This document shows positions 55,868-64,000 of a stretch of DNA of 64,000 bases, piece by piece. The stretch spans positions 8,935,667 to 8,999,666 of the forward strand of contig OZ038465.1 of NCBI GenBank assembly GCA_964036295.1. Reading direction: 5' to 3'. The first letter of the stretch is position 1. Each line of letters opens with the position of its first letter. The position numbers and the translations under genes are program-made. The notes below the pieces were generated by a model. It saw only the letters and a list, made by a program, of their open reading frames with translations. It ran no database searches and was not told where the DNA came from. This DNA is from Plumapathes pennacea (Eukaryota; Cnidaria; Anthozoa; Antipatharia; Myriopathidae).

Positions 55868-56252
55868 AAACCAGCTTAATCAGCTCCAGCACCGAAGTAC
55901 ACGAGAAGAGCGACGTTTCCTGTGTTATTTTATGCGAAACAAACATTTGCCACATTTGTATGTCATATTTTATGCAAATATATTGAAATTTAATTGTTCT
56001 TACCTTTCTATCTTTTCAAATATTTTGTGCGTCGACTGACAGCTACACCAGCTGGACCAGTCCGATTAGTTGAGAGCGATCGTTGGCCAGAGTTAAAAAT
56101 CCAGAGGCCAGAAAAATATTGAAATCAGCTCCTTTTCTTTGGCACGTGTCTGTGTGATGTGAGCCCCTTAAATTCATCAACGAATCTTTAATTTCCTGTC
56201 TTAAGTTTCTTGCAAAAATTAACTTAACGAAGATAAACCATACGCTAACAAG

Positions 56253-56434
56253 ATGGACCGTTTCCTTGTGAAGGGGAAAATACCATCTTCCATCTCCTTG
56301 ATATTGGTAAAATCTTGTGTTCTGGGTGCTGTTAATATTGATACACTTATCAATTTCGTTTTATTGATTGCTTTTTCTGTTTCGATACAGATTCTGGAGG
56401 TTATCGCTTTGGCGGTTTTCCCAGCGAACGGAGG
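56253..56434 (+). CDS. Possible first coding exon with a hydrophobic segment
   Basis: An ATG at 56253 opens a 60-residue frame with a strongly hydrophobic stretch (INFVLLIAFSVSIQILEVIA). It runs into a good donor, ACGGAG|GTGAGT. This could be a signal-anchor exon, but no following exon is identified in the window and chance cannot be excluded. Confidence 0.25.
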
Positions 56435-57655
56435 TGAGTAATTCTTATTGCACAACCGGTGTTGTTATTAGTACTCATTTGTCTCTGATACGTAACGCAT
56501 TTCTGGTGCGCTTGTAGCTTTACTAAACTACATTAGAACTCGCTCATTTGATAACTCGGCTTATAAAGGGTTTCGGATTTCTGCGTGAAGCTAAGCGAAT
56601 AGACAAGTTTTCATAACCTTCCTTCTGAAGTCGTGCAATATTTACACAGCCGGCCTTGTGTATTTTTTTTCGTCTCGTACTGATCCGTTCTACACTCTGT
56701 AGGGAAGAGTTTAGCTTAGCAATTTGTGATATCTGTGTCGGCTCAACTGGGATCAATGTATCAAGCGAGAACCAATTCCCTTTTATGCTATCAATGCAGA
56801 AACCATATCCGAATTTTAAATTAACCACGTGAGCTCAGTTTGTAACACCCTGCTAAACATTACACGCAAAGCCTTGGCGAAGGATTCAGGAGCATTAATC
56901 AACCTTCAAGAGTGCCAGAAAAGCTATTGTTTCGTTTCTTTTTTGCTCGCACTTCGGTCACTTCGCACGCCTGTTACCCATCTCGTTTGTCCTAACGGTC
57001 GTTTTAATTGGTCGATGTTGTGCTTTTTAATTTTCTTCTTTTTCCTCATCACTTTCAATGACTTTGCATCACTAGTCTAACAACAATTCCGAGAAAATCA
57101 TATGACGACTAATAGTTTACTAATTCTGCTTCAGTACGTGTAATATATAGTCGATCAATGGAAATGACGGAGTGGATCGTTAGCATAATGTAGTGCTCGT
57201 ACTAAAACAGTGGTCGTTCACTTAAAGGCAGATCGCCTGCAGTAGCAGTTTTTTAGAGCCATGGTGAGATGATATGAGATGAACACCGTTAATTTTGCTC
57301 AAAGCTGTTTTGATCCTGTGAGACAAGCTTAACAATATTTTGAACCGAGCCGTTATTAGCAGTGCGCATCTATTTGAAACACAAAAGCAAAGCGTTGAGT
57401 GAGTTACAATATAATTTTACTGTTTATTATTTTTCTCTCGTGCGAAATATTTCAATGAGCAAAACTAGACCCACTGAGGAAACCACTTTTACTGTCATTT
57501 TCTATCCGTAGTTCGCCATGTGTGTTTATTGCTAGGCCTAGTTTTCACGAGCAATGCAAGCACAAGCGCAAGCTTAAGCTCAAGAGTCCTCAATTCACAG
57601 TGAAACTAAGCTCGACCCAAGCGTGCCAGCACAAAGAGTTAAAAATGTTCTTTTA

Positions 57656-57658
<3 letters not shown>

Positions 57659-57715
<57 letters not shown>
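57659..57715. repeat. (GT)n microsatellite
   Basis: About 28 uninterrupted GT units in intergenic DNA. Confidence 0.95.
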
Positions 57716-57717
<2 letters not shown>

Positions 57718-60531
57718 TGCGTCGCTCGTAAAACCAAGTTTTGCACCTAGTGTAGGCCGAGAGATTGGAGTTATTTAAGTTGAACATTCGGGGAACGAAG
57801 AATGAAGATTAATGGCTTGTAATATGGCGTATGGCATTCTTACTCACTGTACTGGATTTGAAGTGGAAAATTAGTGTTACAATGAGAAACTCAGGCTATG
57901 TCCAGATATAGGTTGCACAATGTCAGAGAGATCGCTAAAATTAAAATTGAATCTGTAATTACATTGGAAGCTGTGTGTTTTTACAGTGCGTTTATTTTAA
58001 TTCATAAGAATTGTATATCAGGGAACACAATGGAATAATGAACAAAGAGAATAAAAACCCAAAGGCGGTGGGATTTTCATCTCATGTTTTTGGACTAAGC
58101 GAAAATTTAAGATGTTTAGGTCATGCAGGTGTTAAAATATTATGAATACGCTTCGCTTAAACGCCCCCACAAATTTCCCAGCAGATACAGGTCGATTCAA
58201 AATTCACATCCTTGAGTTCTTTATGAACCCAAGAACGAAATAAGCCAAAACAATTCAGTCGTGGTTCTATTCAAGTTTTTATTTTCAACAATATATGACA
58301 GGTTTAAGCGCGAGAAATCCGCGTTTCCAAGGTTGCGCATTGCAAATAACGATTATACCCTGTCGTTCAATTCGTTTTTACCGTCATTGAAGTTTGTGTT
58401 GGTCGAGTTTAGTTGACGCACTCTCTAAGTAAATGTGTCACAAGATGCCGGTTCATTAAAATTTACTACTTTAATTTAGCTTTTTTACCAGTATTCATAA
58501 CTGGACCAAGATTGTTTAGTGTATGCTAATCTGTTTTTAAAAAAACCCCCCCTGTTGCGATTGGCCGGGGATTTCTTTCTCGTAATTCATAATTTAGGGC
58601 CCTGTCACACTAGGAAGTTTAGTCGATAATAACTCAGCATCGAGAGCAATACGACGGCTTCTTCAATGTTTGGTAGCAACTTGCTCACATACATTTCTGG
58701 TGACAAGCGCTGTTTGCACTTCAAACGATGCAAATGTCGATATTAATGTCGTTAAAGTTACGAGTGCGACCGGATCCTTAGTATGATGAGAAATCATTGA
58801 AATAGTGTGCGTTTCTTTTGTATTTGTGCAAAGGGACATGATAGATAAAAGCTTAGACCGACAGACACAAAAAACTAGTGGAACGAGAGGGAGAAGTGAA
58901 AAGAAGATTATTCCACAAGAGAGCTGTGTTTAAACTACCTGTTTTTTAAGATAAGTGCACGAGAGAGACAGACAAACAGAGATTGAGTGGAAAAAAACAG
59001 ATACAGAGACACACAATCAGTTTGGCTTTTTTTACGAGTGACGCAAGCGCACGAGAAACGCGTCCGTAAAAACAAGCGACGTAAGCACAGCGAAAATGAA
59101 ATATTTGGAGTTGGAGAGTCAGGGAACTAACGGACAGCTAGAAAAAAAAAATTAAAACTCAACTTAACCGATCAGTGTGAAAACAACTTGGGGATCAGCG
59201 CTCGAAACTTTAAGTCACAAATTCGTTCGGTATATCCCCTAAATAATTTGTTGAAACAGTGTTATGACATAACAATATACGTGATGAATAAACTGTATAT
59301 GTGAACTGCAGAACAGAATGAAAGTGAATGTCCGGAAAAATCACGAGGATCATGGGTTCGATTTCCGTTAAAGCCCGGATTTTTTCTGGGCTATCCAAAC
59401 TGAATCTTCACCGTTATGTTGTCGCAGAACAACACGATTTCGTTCGTAAATTAAAGTCATTATGGTTCAACCCTTGCTGCAAGATGCAAGAAAAGCATGA
59501 CCTACATTTAACAACAAACACTGCTGTCAAAACGTGCTCGGGTTCCGATGGAGTGAACACGCCCAGGAATATCTCATTTGACTTGTCAGGGGTTGGACGT
59601 CTTGTAGGTTGTATTTAATTTGCCTTTGGCAGTGCAAGGGTTAAGAGAGGTTAAAACCACCCTGAACTTAAACTAAAAATCATTTGACTTTAACGAAGAC
59701 AGGCTAATAAGCAGTTGTACGATAAAACGCAATTAACGCTTCATTAATACGTGCCTTGTTGCATGATCCACCCGCCATATGAGTCGATAGATCAGTTTGG
59801 TTTGATATACCAATGTGTGCAAATGATTCATTGGCTGCTTCAGGTGAATAATTAGCTGCTTGATTTTGGCAAATGCATCTACTAGCGTGTCTTATGGAGC
59901 TAAACATTACTTTCTGCGGAACTTCTTTGCTTCCTTAATTATCTTCATTTTTAATTATATGTTCGATCCTCTTTATGGAGCCTTTTTATAAAAATTGCAA
60001 ACACAACAGACTTTTTTCGCGTCGTGTTCTCGCACAAATTTCTCTTTTGTACTCCCAGTTACTTCGTAAAATTTAGCAAGGTTAGCTCACTTTAGTCCAG
60101 GAAAGGAGGCCGTCTTTTAAGAGTTCTTTACGGGCGCAGCACTTGTACTGTTCACAATACGTTAATTGTCAGATTCATGTATACGTGCGGGTCTACTAAA
60201 GCAGCTGCGTTTAAAAGAGGATCATCCTTAGTGATCTAGACAAATAATAATTATCTATGACGCTGTTATTTTACTCAGGGACACAAGGAGATTTTTCACT
60301 ATAAAACGGTATACTTGTTCCGTGTGGGTGCCCAATTTACGAACTTCCGCTGTCATTAAGTGTTTGACGTCTTTTACTGTGGGGCAAAATTGTCGGCAAT
60401 GAAATTTTACTCGTTTTGCGTAGTTTTTGGGTAGTCCGACCTCTGACTATTATATGTTGTAATTAAAATGTGGTACCCCGTTCAACAGAAAGAAGACTGA
60501 AATATCTTTTCGGATCTACGGTAGGAGAATA

Positions 60532-60774
60532 GTGGAAATGGCTTTTTTTTCCCCTCCTATTTTACTTCTCGTATTCGATCTGACAGCATCATCTCTTTTT
60601 GGACAGAAGACATTGAAATTTACGTATCAGCAAGAATCGGCGTCAATAAAAGAAGCACACCAATATTGTTCAAGTAATCATATGTTTGCCAGCAAGACCC
60701 TCCTGAAAGACTTCTTCTTCGCGAGTTGTAAATTTTATGAGAAACTAATGAGGAATAGCCGATAAAACATGTCC
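60532..60774 (+). CDS. Small ORF with a signal-peptide-like start
   Basis: A 77-codon frame starts MEMAFFSPPILLLVFDLTAS, which resembles a secretory signal peptide. The rest has no recognisable domain. A GTAATC donor-like site follows within the frame. It could be a short secreted protein, a first exon, or chance. Confidence 0.2.
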
Positions 60775-61745
60775 GCGCGTGACAAATTTGTAACAGTGGT
60801 GCCTAATGTTGATGTGAAATGTCGCCGAGTAAAGAATAGTTTAAACAATTTCAGCTTTTATAAGGGGCGTCTTCCGGTTCTCAGGATGTGACAGTCGCCG
60901 AATTGATGTTCTCATTTAGAGACCACTGCTCTAATTGGTCACCTAATGTTTCTAAACGTTGTAAGCTAATGTATCCTAATGTTTCTTTGTTGCTTTGTTG
61001 CTTTGTTTCTTGCCTTATCTTCTCAGTAGCAACGCGTAGAAAATTGATCGCTCGCGATAATAACCTTTAGCTATATAATCCGTCAGATGAGTTTCTCACA
61101 CCTGAATGGTGCGATTACAACACGTAACCTAATTGCGTCCGGCAGAGAGGCGCGCTAAGAATCTGATTGACTTCATGTGTTAGTCGAAGCAAACAAGGGT
61201 AACCTCGGGAATAGTTTGTATATACTGTGGTAGTATACACTAGCCATACGTGGACCAATTTTGCAAAATTTCTGGTCACAATGTACTAGGCTATTGGCGT
61301 ATATTTACCTGACCTGATGCAAAAAAAAAAAAAAAAAAAAAAAACATAGTTTGCTTAAAAAAATAATAAGATAAAATAACGCGCGAGATAACAAATGAAT
61401 ATTTCAAATGATACGTCGCGATGATTACCGTCAATTTCCAGTTTTATTTTGTCGGCTAGAGTTACCTACAAATGGGCTTCATACGATCCTTTCGCCTGAC
61501 AAGGAGTCCAAGTACCTTCGCCCTTAATTTGCAGTAATAGGGCTTGAAGACAATAGGGGATGCGTCATGGGATGAGTCCTTATCGGGCTTATTTTATAAG
61601 TCAAATAAGCGACTTCTCGTTGGAATCATGAATAATTAGTTTTACAAAGAGAGGGAGACGAGGTCATCCGCTTTATGGCTGTTTGCGGCAGCGTTCATGG
61701 ACACGTAGTCAAACGAAACGCTCCTCCCGCTAGTAGAACACCGTG

Positions 61746-61832
61746 ATGCAAGTTCAAACAAGGAAAGCGTTCTTTATTTGGATGGTACTGGAGCTTTCTA
61801 CGACTTTAAGGACTGCAAAGGTTGCTAGTGGT
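61746..61832 (+). CDS. Possible signal-peptide first exon
   Basis: The ATG at 61746 starts MQVQTRKAFFIWMVLELSTT: basic residues followed by a short hydrophobic core. The frame reaches GCTAGTG|GTAAGA, a good donor in phase 1, the usual phase after signal-peptide exons. The downstream gene would lie beyond the window. Confidence 0.35.
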
Positions 61833-62278
61833 AAGAGCAGTAAATTTGCCGACTAAATCAACCTTACAACCAAAAAATAGTTGTCCCTAAACAATATAGC
61901 ACTATATGTTATATATAGAGTCTGTGCCTCGGTTAAACAATGAGATTTTTCATCAGTTCAGATGAATAAAAATTTACAGCGCATCTGAATAGCAGTTGGT
62001 TGTTCGAGCGCTAAATGTTTACTTAGAACAAAATGTACATACAAACGTCAGGTGGTCTTTCTGACCAAGAGTGAAGGTTCAAACATATAGTTAATATTCA
62101 TTCGGATTTTAGCTCTTTACTTCAGTAGTCATATAACTCAGATGCTGTGGACATATTGGCAAGATTCCCAGAGCATCTGAATTGCTTGTCTTCTAAAAAA
62201 ACTTGGTCTGCACGTCGTATGGAACAGTCAGAATTAGCCTGATGAAGGACTAAAACTTGGCAACCAACACAAACTTTA

Positions 62279-62515
62279 GGGCCGATATTTTAAGCAAAGT
62301 CTAACTTAGACCTGGTTTATCGCTAAATTAAAGTTTAAACGGACGCTGTAAAACAGGGTTAGTAAAACGTTAAACTGCATTTTTAGGACTTGGATCGGAG
62401 TCAGTTTACAAAGACAACGTTTGGCCGTTGTCCGTTAAGCATGGCTGTTGTTTAAATCTTGTTTAGACCAGGACTTTCTTAACCGCGGTCTAAACCTTGT
62501 TTTAAAAATCGGCCC
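62279..62515. mobile_element. MITE with 3-bp TTA duplication (Harbinger-like)
   Basis: GGGCCGATATTTTAAGCAAA at the left against TTTTAAAAATCGGCCC at the right. TTA occurs directly outside both ends (62276-62278, 62516-62518). Inner AACTTAGACC/GGTCTAAACC is also mirrored. The TTA duplication fits PIF/Harbinger MITEs. Confidence 0.65.
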
Positions 62516-62518
62516 TTA

Positions 62519-64000
62519 ATGTTTTATCCACATCAATCTTATGTTGATACATTAACCATCGTCAGTATACCAGTTTTTAAGACCTGGATGCATGCAGATA
62601 GTCCGTTGTTAGCAGTCGCTAAGGAAACTATACTCGGGAATCGTGGTTCATAAATTAAACTGGATGTGAAAAATATTGCTGGCCTTCTGTAAATCATTAT
62701 TATGCAAACCACCGTCAGTTCATCCTGTTGGTGAGTGTATGGAAATCTTCGGGAGCCGTTTAAAATTGAACTTGACAGCGTATGTCTTGAATCTTTATTA
62801 GTATTCGAGTGTTTGAAAACGAACCGATGTTCCTGATCGCAGTCTAATCATTTCTGCCCGAAATGTTCTGAATCTTAGAATTTTTCCGCTCGTGTAGTTT
62901 TTTGAAATTCCCTAGTCCGCGTTGTTTCGTCGAATATGCTATGAATATGCACAAAATCGATCTAATTTATACTAGTCAAAAAACTTACGAAAAGAAGAGA
63001 AACATGTCAAAGATAAGAACAGTTTGAGATAGGTAGCACTATTGGTTTGTTAATCGTAGCGCTGAAAAATTCAGTGAAGATAAAGGCAGCCAGTGCAGTC
63101 GATCGAGTGAATCCATGCACAATTTATAATTATACCAAAAGAAAATTTATTGCCGCAATTTCTCCCCCGAAGGTCGTTTTTAGCGTCCCATATAATTTGT
63201 AGAAGGACGGGAAAGAGAGGTTGCTGCCAGAATGCTAGCAGTGTAAAGTTGTCGATTTTAGTTATGCTTGAGGTTGTGTCTTTTATTTCAGTGGAATATA
63301 GATTGAATGTATTTGAAACTGGATAAAATGTGAAGGTCGTTATGTAAAACCAGATGTCAGAAACTGATAGCAGGTGCAGGTTAAATTCACATTTTGTGAA
63401 GAGCATTTCATCTGCATTTTAAATAATTACTGAGAGATGATTTTTCTAAGCAATACTCTATGGTAGCGTTCTAAAATCCACATTTGTACTTCATATTTTC
63501 CACAGTGCAAGTATCTAATATTAGGAAACAGCAGGTAGTCAGAGAGTCGCTCTTTTAGTTCATATAATTACGCGAGCAAACCGACCGTGTTCAAATAGTG
63601 TAATTTTGACTTTAATGATTTTAAGAAATTCGAGGATATTTTAATCAAGAAACCAGCCGCATGCTACGAAAACAAATATGTTCATATTCTAGCCACGACC
63701 GCGTTTACTTTGTGAAAGCTTCGCAATATATATGTATTCTTTTAGTTTGTGAAGTTGCTTTTTCTTTGCAATATTGAAAGCTGTTAGTTTCATTCTAACA
63801 AACGCTATGCTGCAGTACTTGAAGGGTTTGCGCGCGACGGCCACGACTTTTGCAATGGAGTTTCCTATGTTGCTGTTCAAAAATCACAAAAGTTGTTTTT
63901 CCCATTCTCACTCTAATGCAGGCGTAAGATAGTTTCCTTCCAACAAACGCTATAAAACTTCAAGGCTTCGCGCGCGACGCACACGACTTTTGTAATGGAG
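62519..64000. other. Intergenic or intronic DNA without a supported gene
   Basis: AT-rich, no convincing exon. Near the end GCGCGCGACG-type sequence occurs twice (about 63830 and 63970) within a repeated ACGCTATxx...CACGACTTTTG passage, suggesting a partial dispersed repeat. Confidence 0.4.

Overview
The window is animal (metazoan) nuclear DNA. Genes are split into many short exons with GT-AG introns, AT-rich intergenic DNA, microsatellites and many small inverted-repeat (MITE-like) elements. The products (myosin XV, WDR13, diacylglycerol lipase beta) are metazoan families. Several repeat types resemble ones I associate with stony corals and other anthozoans, so an anthozoan cnidarian is my best guess; the lineage is inferred, not proven.

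Layout. (1) 978-11237, plus: the 3' part of an unconventional myosin-XV gene (SH3-MyTH4-FERM tail), 19 exons; its motor lies upstream of the window. (2) 13369-17516, minus: 'paralogue A', four exons, 603 codons, with an N-terminal ubiquitin-like domain and a helical armadillo-like body. (3) 18308-26277, minus: a complete WDR13 gene, 15 coding exons, 489 aa. (4) 26399-32053, plus: 'paralogue B', the same family and exon plan as A, head-to-head with WDR13 across only 121 bp. (5) 32935-52070, plus: a complete DAGLB-type diacylglycerol lipase, 14 coding exons, 671 aa, with the Ser/Asp/His triad in place. One intron holds a minus-strand nested 300-codon ORF. Another holds a 6.5-kb inverted-repeat mobile element (40880-47354). 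(6) 52071-64000: mostly non-coding DNA with MITEs and simple repeats, plus two or three possible signal-peptide-like first exons of an unseen downstream gene.

Exon joins were checked by reading-frame arithmetic. The coding sums for myosin-XV (1971 nt in window), A (1812), WDR13 (1470), B (1884) and DAGLB (2016) are all multiples of three, with every intron phase consistent.

Most notable are four items. The first is the 6475-bp element: 35-bp perfect terminal inverted repeats, a 4-bp CACT target duplication, arrays of a GGAAATTTCC palindrome near both ends, and a broken intron-containing gene resembling N4/N6 DNA methyltransferases. The second is the A/B paralogue pair with conserved phase-2 introns on either side of WDR13. 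The third is a tandem array before the last DAGLB exon in which each unit copies the 3' splice site. The fourth is the set of MITE, SINE and retroelement insertions in introns.
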